A stretch of DNA of 64,000 bases from Stenotrophomonas maltophilia (GCF_002799155.1 NZ_NERD01000002.1:992001-1056000), one strand, 5' to 3'; positions 1 through 7,699 are shown, counted from the first letter of the stretch. Numbers and translations: made by a program. The notes: generated by a model from the sequence alone, not told the origin.

Positions 1-45
1 CCATAGCGGGGTAGAGCCGACGTCGTCGGCGGATGCGGCTATGAA

Positions 46-83
46 ATGATGTTTTTGTTACAGCCGTATTACGCCCATGACAG
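46..83 (-). promoter_or_regulatory. Candidate Pho boxes upstream of the next pst gene
   Basis: Read on the minus strand, two consecutive 18-nt units are seen: CTGTCAT-N4-GTAATAC and CTGTAAC-AAAA-ACATCAT. Each resembles the 7-4-7 layout of the PhoB binding site (CTGTCAT-AWAW-CTGTCAY). They lie downstream of pstS and point off the left edge, where pstC would be expected. The match is by eye and the target gene is outside the window. Confidence 0.4.
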
Positions 84-280
84 AGGTGTACTGGATCACG
101 TTCTGACAAGGGTTTCACGGGGTTGGCCGCGGTCCGGGAGACCCCCGGAGACCCCGGATCTGCGCACCGATATGACGGCCGGGGCTCTACAAACGCTCTT
201 GCCTTTGCGCATACCTTTCATGACCCCACCGACTCCCCCACGGATCAGCGAAGGCGCAGCGCTCTTCACGACCGACCCCC

Positions 281-358
281 AAAAACAAGAAGAGCGCGAG
301 ATCTCGAGGATCTCGCGCCCGGGTGGGATCGGCGGGGGAGAGAGGACCCGCCGATCCC
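281..358 (-). terminator. Tandem hairpins after pstS
   Basis: Two strong inverted repeats follow the pstS stop codon. The first (325-358) pairs GGGATCGGCGGG with its complement. The second (294-318) has perfect 10-bp arms GCGCGAGATC/GATCTCGCGC and, on the minus strand, is followed by a T-rich tract (281-287). The second looks like a Rho-independent terminator or a 3' stabiliser that would make pstS more abundant than the genes after it. The rest of 1-378 shows no convincing gene. Confidence 0.5.
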
Positions 359-378
359 GTTCCTGCGGGGGAACGCGC

Positions 379-1395
379 TTACTTCAGGTTCTGGGTCCAG
401 TACGTTTCGATCTGGCGCACCAGGCTGTCCGGCAGCGGCACGTAGTCCAGCTGGCGGGCCTGCGCGTCACCGTTCTTGTAGACCCAGCGGAAGAACTCCT
501 GGGTCGCCTTGCCGTTGGCGGCGTTCTTCGGGGCCTTCTGCACCAGGATGAAGTTGGTGGCGGTGATCGGCCAGGATTCAGCGCCCGGGGCGTTGGTCAT
601 CACCAGGTAGAAATCCTTGGCGTTGGCCCAGTCGGCGCTGGCGGCCGCGGCGGCGAACGAAGTATCGCTCGGCTGCACGAACTTGCCGGCGGCATTCTTC
701 ATCGCGGTGTACGAGAGCTTGTTCTGCAGCGCGTAGGACAGTTCAACGTAGCCGATGCCGCCCTTGATCTGCTTCACGTACGCGGCAACGCCTTCATTGC
801 CCTTGCCGCCGATGCCGGCCGGCCACTGCACCGAGGTGCCTTCACCGACCGAGCTCTTCCACTCCGGGCTGACCTTGGACAGGTAGTTGACGAAGTTGAA
901 GGTGGTGCCCGAACCGTCCGAACGGTGCACGACGGTGACCTTGGCGTTCGGCAGGGTCAGGCCGGGGTTCAGCGCGGCGATGGCCGGGTCGTTCCAGGTC
1001 TTGATCTTGCCCAGGAAGATATTGGCCAGCACGGCGCCATCGAGCTTCAGCGCGCCCGGGGCGATGCCGGCCACGTTGACCACCGGCACCACGCCACCGA
1101 TCACCGACGGGAACTGTGCCAGGCCCGAGGCGGCCAGGTCTTCCGGCTTCAACGGCGCGTCGGAGGAGCCGAAATCAACCGTCTTGGCCTTGATCTGCGC
1201 AATGCCACCGCCGGAACCGATCGACTGGTAGTTGACCTTCTTGCCGGTCGCGGTGCTGTAGTCGGCCGACCACTTGGACATGACCGGATAGATGAACGAG
1301 GCGCCCGCGCCGGTGATATCGGCGGCATTGGCGGCGAACACGGACGATGCGGCCAGGATGGCGACAGCGGCGCGCGACTTGAAGGCGTGGATCAC
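379..1395 (-). CDS. pstS: Phosphate ABC transporter substrate-binding protein PstS
   Basis: This periplasmic protein captures inorganic phosphate and passes it to PstCAB. The product is 338 aa, begins with a signal peptide (hydrophobic stretch ending ...SSVFAANA, then ADITGAGASFIYPVMSKW) and carries the PstS hallmarks GAGASFIYP, SGGGIAQI, DFGSSDAPL and the phosphate-loop motif HRSDGSGTTFNFVNYLS. I chose a GTG start because an AGGAG ribosome site lies 8 nt before it; a longer reading frame (to 1506) has no signal peptide at its start. It follows an OprP-type porin on the same strand with a Pho-box-like site between, so phosphate-starvation control by PhoB is likely. Family assignment is secure. 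Confidence 0.95.
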   Translation of the reverse strand: MIHAFKSRAAVAILAASSVFAANAADITGAGASFIYPVMSKWSADYSTATGKKVNYQSIGSGGGIAQIKAKTVDFGSSDAPLKPEDLAASGLAQFPSVIGGVVPVVNVAGIAPGALKLDGAVLANIFLGKIKTWNDPAIAALNPGLTLPNAKVTVVHRSDGSGTTFNFVNYLSKVSPEWKSSVGEGTSVQWPAGIGGKGNEGVAAYVKQIKGGIGYVELSYALQNKLSYTAMKNAAGKFVQPSDTSFAAAAASADWANAKDFYLVMTNAPGAESWPITATNFILVQKAPKNAANGKATQEFFRWVYKNGDAQARQLDYVPLPDSLVRQIETYWTQNLK

Positions 1396-1488
1396 GGGAG
1401 AGACTCCTGGGGTGGTGGTCGAGGGGCGGTTGCCCGACGTTTCGGTGCACATTCCATAACGGTTGCGTGACACGCCCGCGTCTGTCAT

Positions 1489-1506
1489 ATGACGCGGATG
1501 TGACAC
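1489..1506 (-). promoter_or_regulatory. Candidate Pho box upstream of pstS
   Basis: On the minus strand the sequence reads GTGTCAC-ATCC-GCGTCAT, two 7-nt half sites separated by 4 nt as in PhoB boxes. It lies 94 nt before the pstS GTG. The half sites match CTGTCAT only partly, so the call is tentative. Confidence 0.4.
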
Positions 1507-1578
1507 GCGTCATGAAGGGCGCTGCGGGCTGTATGCCGTGCTGCAGCCCGCGGCGGCGCGGGCAACGTTGCGACGAAG

Positions 1579-1602
1579 AAGGCACGGCCGGAGCCGTGCC
1601 TT
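1579..1602 (-). terminator. Hairpin after the OprP-like porin gene
   Basis: Perfect 10-bp stem AAGGCACGGC/GCCGTGCCTT with a 4-nt loop, 26 nt beyond the porin stop codon. There is no long T-run, so it may act as an mRNA 3' end stabiliser or partial terminator between porin and pstS. Confidence 0.5.
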
Positions 1603-1627
1603 CGCGGTCGAACGCAGGCGGCTGGTC

Positions 1628-2839
1628 TTACCAGAAGAACTGCGCGCGGGCTTCCAGGATGTTCGGGTCGTCGTTGACGAAGCCGCGGGCCGAGGAGCTG
1701 TACTTCTTGCTGTCGACCATCACGTAGTTGAGCATCAGCTTGAAGTTCGAGCGCCAGTACCAGTTGGCACCGACGGTCCAGATGTCCATCTTGCCGCCCA
1801 GCACGCCATCGACGATCGGCGGACGACCGGCCACCGGGTTGGCGGCGAGGTTGCCGTCGTTCAGATCCATGTGGTCGTAGCGCACGCCCAGCTGCCACTG
1901 GCCGCCGGCCGGGTTGTTCGGCAGGCCGGTGCCCGGGGTGCCGCCCTTGTAGCTCCAGGTTTCGCCGGTGACATTCCACACGCCGCTGACGTAGTAACCG
2001 TCGCTGGTGTAGTTGTCATGGGCGTAACGCTTGGCCTTGCTGGTGTAGTACTCGGCCTGGGCCTTGAACGGGCCCTGGAAGTACATCGCTTCGGCGCCGA
2101 TGGTGCTGACGCGGTCGGTGTCGGTCATGTTGCCGCCATCGACCAGGCGCGCGGTGGCCAGGTCGGCGTTCGGGCGGGCGCGCACGCGCAGGGTGTCCGC
2201 GTCGGTGTCGTAGTCGACGTAGCTCAGGCCGAAGTGCAGGACCTGGCCCTTCTCGTTGATCGGGGCGAAGGTGCCACGCGCGCCGTAGCCGCTGCCATGG
2301 GCCAGGTTGCGGGTCAGTTCGCGGCCGAAGGCGCTGGCCGTGATCGACCAGTTGTCCTGGCCATAACTGTAGGCGCCGCCGAGGCGGCGGGCCACGGCGT
2401 AGGTGTTGGTGACAGCGGCCTTGGAAATGAAGTCGTTGTTCTTGGTGCTGGACAGCTCTTCCAGGCTGTTGGGCTGCTTGAACTGGCCGACCTGGATGAA
2501 GTGGTTGGCGTTGCCCAGCAGCTTGTACTTCACGTTGGTGTCGAGGAACTTGTCGGCCTTGGCGTCATAGCCGACCACCCATTCCACGTTGCCCGGGCCC
2601 TTGCCCTTCAGCACCAGCTCGGCGCGACGCAGTTCGAATTCGCTGTTCTTGCCGTTGCCGGCGTCGCCACCGTTGAGGTCGGTCAGGTCGTTGTCGAACC
2701 AGTTACCGTCGGCCTGGACCAGGCCTTCGAAGGTGATTTCCGAACCGCCGATCACGTCGATGGCGACTTCGGCGTGTGCAGCCGGCACATACAGCGCAGC
2801 AGCCACGGCGACCGTCAGGAGTTGGTGATGCAGTTTCAT
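1628..2839 (-). CDS. Phosphate-selective outer-membrane porin, OprP/OprO type
   Basis: This is an outer-membrane channel of 403 aa that probably admits phosphate or polyphosphate to the periplasm. It has a signal peptide (MKLHHQLLTVAVAAALYVPAAHA), many alternating beta-strand segments (for example NSEFELRRAELVLKGKGPGNVEWVVGYDAKADKF), and ends in an aromatic residue (...ARAQFFW), as outer-membrane barrels do. The start is the ATG that begins the signal peptide; the open frame runs on to 3133 without one. It precedes pstS on the same strand, which supports phosphate rather than another anion, and a Pho-box-like site lies upstream. The substrate is inferred from family and context. Confidence 0.88.
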   Translation of the reverse strand: MKLHHQLLTVAVAAALYVPAAHAEVAIDVIGGSEITFEGLVQADGNWFDNDLTDLNGGDAGNGKNSEFELRRAELVLKGKGPGNVEWVVGYDAKADKFLDTNVKYKLLGNANHFIQVGQFKQPNSLEELSSTKNNDFISKAAVTNTYAVARRLGGAYSYGQDNWSITASAFGRELTRNLAHGSGYGARGTFAPINEKGQVLHFGLSYVDYDTDADTLRVRARPNADLATARLVDGGNMTDTDRVSTIGAEAMYFQGPFKAQAEYYTSKAKRYAHDNYTSDGYYVSGVWNVTGETWSYKGGTPGTGLPNNPAGGQWQLGVRYDHMDLNDGNLAANPVAGRPPIVDGVLGGKMDIWTVGANWYWRSNFKLMLNYVMVDSKKYSSSARGFVNDDPNILEARAQFFW

Positions 2840-2892
2840 GGAGAGGAGCCTTGCAGGCAGGTGGGAAGATGCGCGCAGGCTAGATCGTGAAG

Positions 2893-2910
2893 ATTGCGTA
2901 AATGTGACAG
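2893..2910 (-). promoter_or_regulatory. Candidate Pho box upstream of the porin gene
   Basis: The minus strand reads CTGTCAC-ATTT-ACGCAAT, with a good first half site, an AT-only spacer and a weaker second half. It lies 53 nt before the porin ATG. A further similar stretch lies near 2960-2990. The 2840-3054 gap holds nothing else recognisable. Confidence 0.42.
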
Positions 2911-3054
2911 TTCGCGCACGAGCGCAATCCGCCGCAGGCCCCGTCACGGCAGGGCCCGCTGATGTAAACGCTTGCATGTGACGCTGCCGTTGCGCACGGA
3001 TTGCAGTACATCCGCGCCATCCGTGGATGCTTTCTCCGATCCTCGACCGGCGGG

Positions 3055-3741
3055 CTACGCCACGGTTTTTTCCTTGAACCGGCACAGATCGGCAATCACG
3101 CATCCCGGGCAATCGGGCTTGCGGGCCTTGCACACGTAGCGCCCGTGCAGGATCAGCCAGTGGTGCGCATCGAGAAGGAATTCGGCCGGAATCGCCTTGA
3201 CCAGCCGATCCTCGACCTCGCGCACGTTCTTTCCAGGGGCCAGCCCGGTGCGGTTGGCGACGCGGAAGATGTGCGTGTCCACCGCCATCACCGGCTCGCC
3301 GAACGCGGTGTTGAGCACCACGTTGGCGGTCTTGCGGCCCACGCCCGGCAGCGCTTCCAGCTCATCGCGATCCCGCGGTACTTCGCCGCCATGCTTTTCC
3401 AGCAGGATCGCGCAGGTGGCGATCACGTTCTTTGCCTTGGCGTTGAACAGGCCGATGGTGGAGATGTACTGCTTCAGCCCTTCTTCGCCGAGTGCAAGGA
3501 TCGTTGCCGGCGTGTTGGCCACCGGGAAGAGGCGGCGGGTGGCCTTGTTGACGCCGACGTCGGTGGCCTGCGCCGACAGTGCCACCGCCACCAGCAGTTC
3601 GAACGGCGAACTGTATTCCAGTTCGGTCTTCGGGTGCGGGTTGAGTTCGCGCAGGCGGGTGAACATCTCCACCACGTCGGCACGCGGCATCGCGCCGGCA
3701 CGCCGCGCCGGGGCGCGTGCGGTCTTCTTCGTGGTGGCCAC
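3055..3741 (-). CDS. nth: Endonuclease III (DNA glycosylase/AP lyase)
   Basis: Base-excision repair enzyme that removes oxidised pyrimidines and nicks the resulting abasic site. The 228-aa protein shows the helix-hairpin-helix LPGVGRKTA with catalytic Lys137, the catalytic Asp155 in MAVDTHIFRVANR, and the four cluster cysteines Cys204, 211, 214 and 220 (C-x6-C-x2-C-x5-C) for the [4Fe-4S] centre. All are offset by 17 from E. coli Nth, because of an extra N-terminal arm rich in Lys, Arg and Ala. Translation begins at a GTG that overlaps the TAG stop of the preceding gene (TAGTG), suggesting coupled translation in a three-gene unit with the crotonase. Confidence 0.96.
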   Translation of the reverse strand: MATTKKTARAPARRAGAMPRADVVEMFTRLRELNPHPKTELEYSSPFELLVAVALSAQATDVGVNKATRRLFPVANTPATILALGEEGLKQYISTIGLFNAKAKNVIATCAILLEKHGGEVPRDRDELEALPGVGRKTANVVLNTAFGEPVMAVDTHIFRVANRTGLAPGKNVREVEDRLVKAIPAEFLLDAHHWLILHGRYVCKARKPDCPGCVIADLCRFKEKTVA

Positions 3742-4094
3742 TACGACTCCTTGCCGCTGGCGCGGGCCTTGGCGCGGGCGAGGATCGCGGCCGCTGCGGC
3801 GGGCAGGGCGGGTTTCACGTCGGGTGCCGGAGCCGGGGTGCGCCGCGCATCGCGCTCGGCCTCGCGGCGGGCCAGGCGCACCGCACGGGCGCGGTAGCGT
3901 TCGCGTGCAGCCCAGGCGGCATGCAGCTGCTGCTGCGCCTGCTGCAGGCGTTGCGGAAGGTCCGGGTGGCCGGGCAGCAGCTGTTCGTCGCCGGCACGGA
4001 CGACGTAGTCCATCAGCCCGGCCTGCAGGGCGCCATCGAGATCGTCTGCCTGGACCCGGGCGAACAGCTGCGCGGGGTTGGGTCGGGATGCCAT
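3741..4094 (-). CDS. Hypothetical protein between crotonase and nth
   Basis: A 117-aa protein of unknown function (MASRPNPAQLFARVQADD...). It is predicted almost wholly helical, with a Gln/Leu-rich middle (LPQRLQQAQQQLHAAWAARERYRARAVRLARREAERDARR) that could form a short coiled coil, and a basic, Ala-rich tail. No signal peptide or membrane segment is seen. The start ATG lies 4 nt after the stop codon of the crotonase gene and the stop overlaps the nth start, so it is probably a real, coupled gene. I do not recognise a family. Confidence 0.7.
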   Translation of the reverse strand: MASRPNPAQLFARVQADDLDGALQAGLMDYVVRAGDEQLLPGHPDLPQRLQQAQQQLHAAWAARERYRARAVRLARREAERDARRTPAPAPDVKPALPAAAAAILARAKARASGKES

Positions 4095-4098
4095 GGCG

Positions 4099-4881
4099 TC
4101 AGCGGTTCTGGAACGCCGGCGGGCGGCGCTGCAGGAAGGCGCTGGTGCCTTCGCGCATGTCCTCGGTGGCGAACAGCAGGCCGAACTGCGCACTTTCGTA
4201 TTCCAGCCCGGCCTCGAGGCTGCATTCGCCGCCCACGTGCACCGCATCGAGCAGGCCCCGCAGGGCCAAGGGGGCCGAGCGCGCCAGCTGGCGGGCGAGG
4301 TCCTGGACGCGCGCGTCCAGTGCGTCGGCCGGCACCACTTCGTTGATGATGCCCAGTTCCAGTGCGCGCGCGGCGTCGATCGGCGCACCCAGCAGGCACA
4401 GCTCAAGGGTCGCGGCGCGACCGCACAGGCGCAGCAGCCGCTGGCTGCCGCCGAAGCCGGGAATCAGCCCCAGGTTGATCTCCGGCTGACCGACCCTGGC
4501 GGTATCGGCGGCAATGCGCAGGTGGCAGGCCATCGCCAGTTCCAGGCCGCCGCCCAGCGCGAATCCGTTCACGCGGGCGATGACCGGCTTGGGCATGCGT
4601 TCGATCTGGCGCATCAGGGCCTGCCCCAGCAGCGAGAAATCACGTCCCTGAACCGCGCTGAGTGTGTTCATTTCGGCGATGTCGGCACCGGCCACGAAGG
4701 CCTTGGGGCCGGCGCCGGTCAACACCACCACGCGCACCTCCGGGTCGGTGGCAGCCGCGCTGAACGCCTCGGCCAGGGCCTGCAGGGTCGCGGCGTTGAG
4801 GGCATTGAGCTTGTCCGGGCGCTGGACGGTCACGGTGCGGATGGCGCCGTCGTCGGCGACAGCGATCAGGGCATCGGCCAC
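4099..4881 (-). CDS. Enoyl-CoA hydratase/isomerase (crotonase family)
   Basis: Cytoplasmic 260-aa crotonase that probably hydrates enoyl-CoA in fatty-acid or amino-acid breakdown. It has the family core: oxyanion-hole segment AFVAGADIAEM, FALGGGLELAMACHLRIAA and GQPEINLGLIPGFGGSQRLLRLCG; the two glutamates in GGGLELA and GQPEINLG correspond to the general acid/base pair of true hydratases. The length is normal. It heads a unit with a hypothetical gene and nth. The exact acyl substrate cannot be read from the sequence; resemblance to PaaF/short-chain hydratases is only general. Confidence 0.9.
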   Translation of the reverse strand: MADALIAVADDGAIRTVTVQRPDKLNALNAATLQALAEAFSAAATDPEVRVVVLTGAGPKAFVAGADIAEMNTLSAVQGRDFSLLGQALMRQIERMPKPVIARVNGFALGGGLELAMACHLRIAADTARVGQPEINLGLIPGFGGSQRLLRLCGRAATLELCLLGAPIDAARALELGIINEVVPADALDARVQDLARQLARSAPLALRGLLDAVHVGGECSLEAGLEYESAQFGLLFATEDMREGTSAFLQRRPPAFQNR

Positions 4882-5048
4882 GGGAAAACTCCTGGAACGT
4901 TAAAAAAAAGTGATATTGAACTCTGCAAACGCAGACGGGTCATAGCCTGCATCGTGAGTAGCGGTTACACGTTGCGCCCGTTATCCTAACCCGTCGCCTC
5001 AGGGCGGCGCAGAACGTCCCTGAGTTACCACCCCTGGAGAACTGTTTG

Positions 5049-5750
5049 ATGAAGTTGCGTTCTATCGCGGTCGCCGTCGCGGCCCTGGCCCTGACGGGCA
5101 ATGCCTTCGCCCAGGACGTTTCGTCCGAAAAGGGCAAGCTTAGCTACTACTTCGGTTACGACTACGGTAACAACCTGGCGGAGCTGACCGGTCGTGGTGA
5201 GCAGCTGGACATCAACTCGGTGGTGAAGGGCCTGCAGGATGCCTACGCCAAGAAGCAGCCGGCGATCACCGCCGAGCAGCTGAAGCCGGCTGTTGAAGCC
5301 TTCCAGAAGCGCGAGCAGGGCCGTGCCCAGGCTGCCAAGGCCGAGTACGAAAAGGCTGCTGCCGAAAACAAGACCAAGAGCGATCAGTTCATCGCGGCGA
5401 ACAAGGCCAAGGCCGGCGTGCAGTCCCTGCCGAGCGGCGTCCAGTACCGCGTGATCGAAGCCGGCAAGGGTGCCAAGCCGACCCAGGCCAGCACCGTGCA
5501 GCTGGAAGTGGCCGGTCCGTTCCCGTACGGCCAGCGCCCGACCGAAGCCCGCCCGGCCCAGCAGATCCCGTCGATCAAGGTCAGCGAAGTCGAAATGAAG
5601 GCCATGCGCGAGACCCTGCTGCAGATGCCGGCAGGCTCGAAGTGGGAAGTCACCCTGCCGCCGGACCAGGCCTACGGTGCCGACCCGCGCACCCCGTTCC
5701 CGCCGAACGTGGCTGTGCAGTTCGAGATCAAGCTGGTCAGCGTCAAGTAA
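5049..5750 (+). CDS. FKBP-like periplasmic protein with N-terminal Mip-type domain
   Basis: A 233-aa exported protein: signal peptide to about residue 21 (...GNAFA|QD), an FKBP-type N-terminal dimerisation/helical region (about 25-125, with a long Lys/Glu/Ala helix), and a C-terminal FKBP fold (about 126-233: VQYRVIEAGKG, LQMPAGSKWEVTLPPDQAYG, FEIKLVSVK). It aligns with Mip/FkpA proteins along its length, but the DGTVFDSS loop is missing and the active-site tryptophan (GWTEAL in the family) is replaced (VEMKAMRETL). So prolyl isomerase activity is doubtful and a chaperone role is more likely. The ATG has a GGAG site upstream; the gene is divergent from the crotonase and ends in a strong terminator. 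Confidence 0.85.
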   Translation: MKLRSIAVAVAALALTGNAFAQDVSSEKGKLSYYFGYDYGNNLAELTGRGEQLDINSVVKGLQDAYAKKQPAITAEQLKPAVEAFQKREQGRAQAAKAEYEKAAAENKTKSDQFIAANKAKAGVQSLPSGVQYRVIEAGKGAKPTQASTVQLEVAGPFPYGQRPTEARPAQQIPSIKVSEVEMKAMRETLLQMPAGSKWEVTLPPDQAYGADPRTPFPPNVAVQFEIKLVSVK

Positions 5751-5766
5751 ATCGAAGCAGCAGACG

Positions 5767-5798
5767 AAACGCGCCGGTGACCCCACCGGCGCGTTTTT
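5767..5798 (+). terminator. Rho-independent terminator after the FKBP-like gene
   Basis: A 13-bp stem AAACGCGCCGGTG/CACCGGCGCGTTT with a 4-nt loop (ACCC) leads into a T-run. It is a textbook terminator 16 nt beyond the stop codon. Confidence 0.9.
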
Positions 5799-5875
5799 GT
5801 TTGCGCAGTGCGCTGCGCGCCACCTCATCGCGCGCAGATTCAGTCCGATCGCGCTACTGTTGCCGAGTGCAAACA

Positions 5876-6679
5876 ATGGAAGAAACGGCGCGTGTTGTCG
5901 CAAGTCCCTGCATCGGAGTGTGCACGCTGGATCCGCACCGGCAATGCACCGGCTGCGGGCGGCATATCGATGAGATCGCGCGGTGGTCGTCGATGAGCAA
6001 CGAGGAACGCAGCCGCATCCTGCATCGCGCGCAGCCCCTGCGCGAACAACTGCAGCAATCACTGCGTGGCTCACTGGCCGACCACCAGCGACTGATGCGT
6101 GCACTGCACCCACTGGCCCAACCGCCGGCCGGCGACGGCTGGAACCGCAGTGAGCTGATCGACCTGCTGCCGCCCGGTCCCCCCGTGGAAGCTGCGGTAC
6201 TGGCCGGCATCGTGCCGCGCGCCAACGGCGCACAGGTGATCCTCACCCGTCGCACGGAAACCCTGCGCACCCATGGTGGCCAGGTGGGATTCCCCGGCGG
6301 CCGTACCGAACCCGATGACCGCGATGCACTGGCGGCCGCACTGCGCGAGAGCCAGGAAGAAATCGCGTTGGCGCCCGGCCAGGTGCAGCCGCTGGGGTAT
6401 CTCGATCCCTTCGTGACGATCACCGGCTACCGGGTCACGCCGGTGGTGGCGGTGGTCGATCCGGATTTCATACCGGTGCCGCAGCCCAGCGAAGTGGCCG
6501 AAGTGTTCGAGGTGCCGTTGGCGTACCTGATGGCGGCCGACAACCTGCACCAGGTCGAAATCAATCATCGCGGCCGCGTCCGCCACGTCCTCGAATATGG
6601 CTGGCCAGGCCAGCGTATCTGGGGCGCAACTGCCGCCATCCTCTACAACCTGCGTCGCCGCCTGGAGCAAGTGCAATGA
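5876..6679 (+). CDS. DUF1289-NUDIX fusion; CoA-pyrophosphatase-like hydrolase
   Basis: A 267-aa protein in two parts. Residues 1-60 form a DUF1289 domain with four cysteines (SPCIGVCTLDPHRQCTGCGRHIDEIARW), probably metal binding. Residues about 85-267 form a NUDIX hydrolase of the CoA-diphosphatase (CoaA/NudL) type, with LTRRTETLRTHGGQVGFPGG followed by a NUDIX box (GG-x5-...-AALRESQEEI). The reaction would be cleavage of coenzyme A or related dinucleotides. The open frame starts earlier, but the ATG at MEETARVV gives the complete DUF1289 and no signal beyond it. Its stop overlaps the sulfurtransferase start by 4 nt (ATGA). Confidence 0.86.
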   Translation: MEETARVVASPCIGVCTLDPHRQCTGCGRHIDEIARWSSMSNEERSRILHRAQPLREQLQQSLRGSLADHQRLMRALHPLAQPPAGDGWNRSELIDLLPPGPPVEAAVLAGIVPRANGAQVILTRRTETLRTHGGQVGFPGGRTEPDDRDALAAALRESQEEIALAPGQVQPLGYLDPFVTITGYRVTPVVAVVDPDFIPVPQPSEVAEVFEVPLAYLMAADNLHQVEINHRGRVRHVLEYGWPGQRIWGATAAILYNLRRRLEQVQ

Positions 6680-7578
6680 AGCCGATCGATCCGCCGTGGA
6701 CCACTCTGGTCGATGTCGCCAGCCTGGCTGCTGCATTGGGTGAAGGCGTACGTGTCGTCGACGCACGTGCTACCGCCAGCACCGCCCTGCGCGTGGTCGA
6801 TGCCCGTGCTTCGCTGGCCGATCCGCAGGCTGCCGGTGGCCAGTATCTGGCAGGGCATGTTCCGGGCGCGGTGCATGCCGATCTCAACCGCGACCTGTCC
6901 GATCTGGGCCGCGTCGGACATGGCCGGCACCCGCTGCCGGACAGCGATGCGTTCGCCGCCAAGCTCGGCACGTGGGGCATCGGTCCCGACACCCAGGTTG
7001 TGGTCTACGACGGCAGTGACGGCAGCATGGCCGCCTCGCGCCTGTGGTGGCTGCTGCGCCTGATCGGGCATGCCAAGGTGGCTGTGCTCGATGGTGGCAT
7101 CGCCGCCTGGCAGGCCGCCGGTCACACCCTGGCCACCGGCCAGGGCGAAGTGACCGCACTGCCGGCTTACCCGGGCCGTTTCGATACTACCCAGATCGCC
7201 AATGCCGATGAAATCACCGCCCGGCTGAAGCACGCGCCGGGTTGGCTGGTCGATGCACGTGCGGGCGAACGCTTCCGCGGCGACGTCGAGCCGCTGGATC
7301 CGGTCGCCGGCCACGTACCGGGCGCGGTCAACCGCCCGTTCGCATTGAACGTGCTCGACGGCCACCTGCGCGACCCACAGGAGCTGCGCGCCGAACTGCA
7401 GGGCGTGATCGGCAATCGTGATCCGCAGCAGGTGGTGCTGATGTGTGGTTCGGGCGTGACCGCCTGCCATCTGCTGCTGGCGATGGAAACGGCGGGCCTG
7501 TCCGGCGCGCGCATCTACGCCGATTCGTGGAGCGGCTGGGTGAGCGACAGCAGCCGCCCGGTCGCCACTGGCACCTGA
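6676..7578 (+). CDS. sseA: 3-mercaptopyruvate/thiosulfate sulfurtransferase
   Basis: A 300-aa tandem-rhodanese protein. The first, inactive domain spans about 1-150 and the second, catalytic one about 165-295, with the active loop CGSGVTACHL. A CG[ST]GVTA loop is typical of 3-mercaptopyruvate sulfurtransferases, which move sulfur from mercaptopyruvate to an acceptor. Near residues 25-45 the segment RVVDARA appears twice, 15 residues apart, where the family normally has it once: a small internal duplication. The gene is translationally coupled to the DUF1289-NUDIX gene. The precise donor is inferred from the loop. Confidence 0.87.
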   Translation: MKPIDPPWTTLVDVASLAAALGEGVRVVDARATASTALRVVDARASLADPQAAGGQYLAGHVPGAVHADLNRDLSDLGRVGHGRHPLPDSDAFAAKLGTWGIGPDTQVVVYDGSDGSMAASRLWWLLRLIGHAKVAVLDGGIAAWQAAGHTLATGQGEVTALPAYPGRFDTTQIANADEITARLKHAPGWLVDARAGERFRGDVEPLDPVAGHVPGAVNRPFALNVLDGHLRDPQELRAELQGVIGNRDPQQVVLMCGSGVTACHLLLAMETAGLSGARIYADSWSGWVSDSSRPVATGT

Positions 7579-7585
7579 GCCGCGT

Positions 7586-7679
7586 GGGGTCGGATCCGTT
7601 TTCCAACGGAAAACGGCTCTGACCCCATCGAGCGTAAATCGGGGTCAGAGCCCGTTGCGTAGCAACGGGATCCGACCCC
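7586..7679. repeat. Inverted pair of REP-like palindromes (copy 1)
   Basis: Two hairpins (7586-7627 and 7641-7679) share flanks GGGGTCGGATCC and GGCTCTGACCCC but have different inner stems: GTTTTCC/GGAAAAC with loop AAC, and CCGTTGC/GCAACGG with loop GTA. The second is in inverted orientation. The outer GGGGTC pairs with GACCCC, leaving a conserved mismatched bulge. They lie between the convergent ends of sseA and ampD. Confidence 0.8.
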
Positions 7680-7699
7680 GTGTCGACCAAGGTCGACAC
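7680..7699. repeat. Short GTAG-class palindrome
   Basis: Perfect 9-bp arms GTGTCGACC/GGTCGACAC around AA, directly after the REP-like pair. Similar in form to the SMAG-type hairpins elsewhere in the window, though the GTAG head is not present. Confidence 0.6.

Noticed and set aside
1538..2890. A 450-aa plus-strand frame opposite the porin
   Set aside because: Antisense shadow with no signal peptide or domain; the porin frame has both.
3741..4406. A 221-aa version of the hypothetical protein before nth
   Set aside because: The longer frame overlaps the crotonase by 300 nt in another frame; the ATG at 4094 directly after the crotonase stop is the sensible start.
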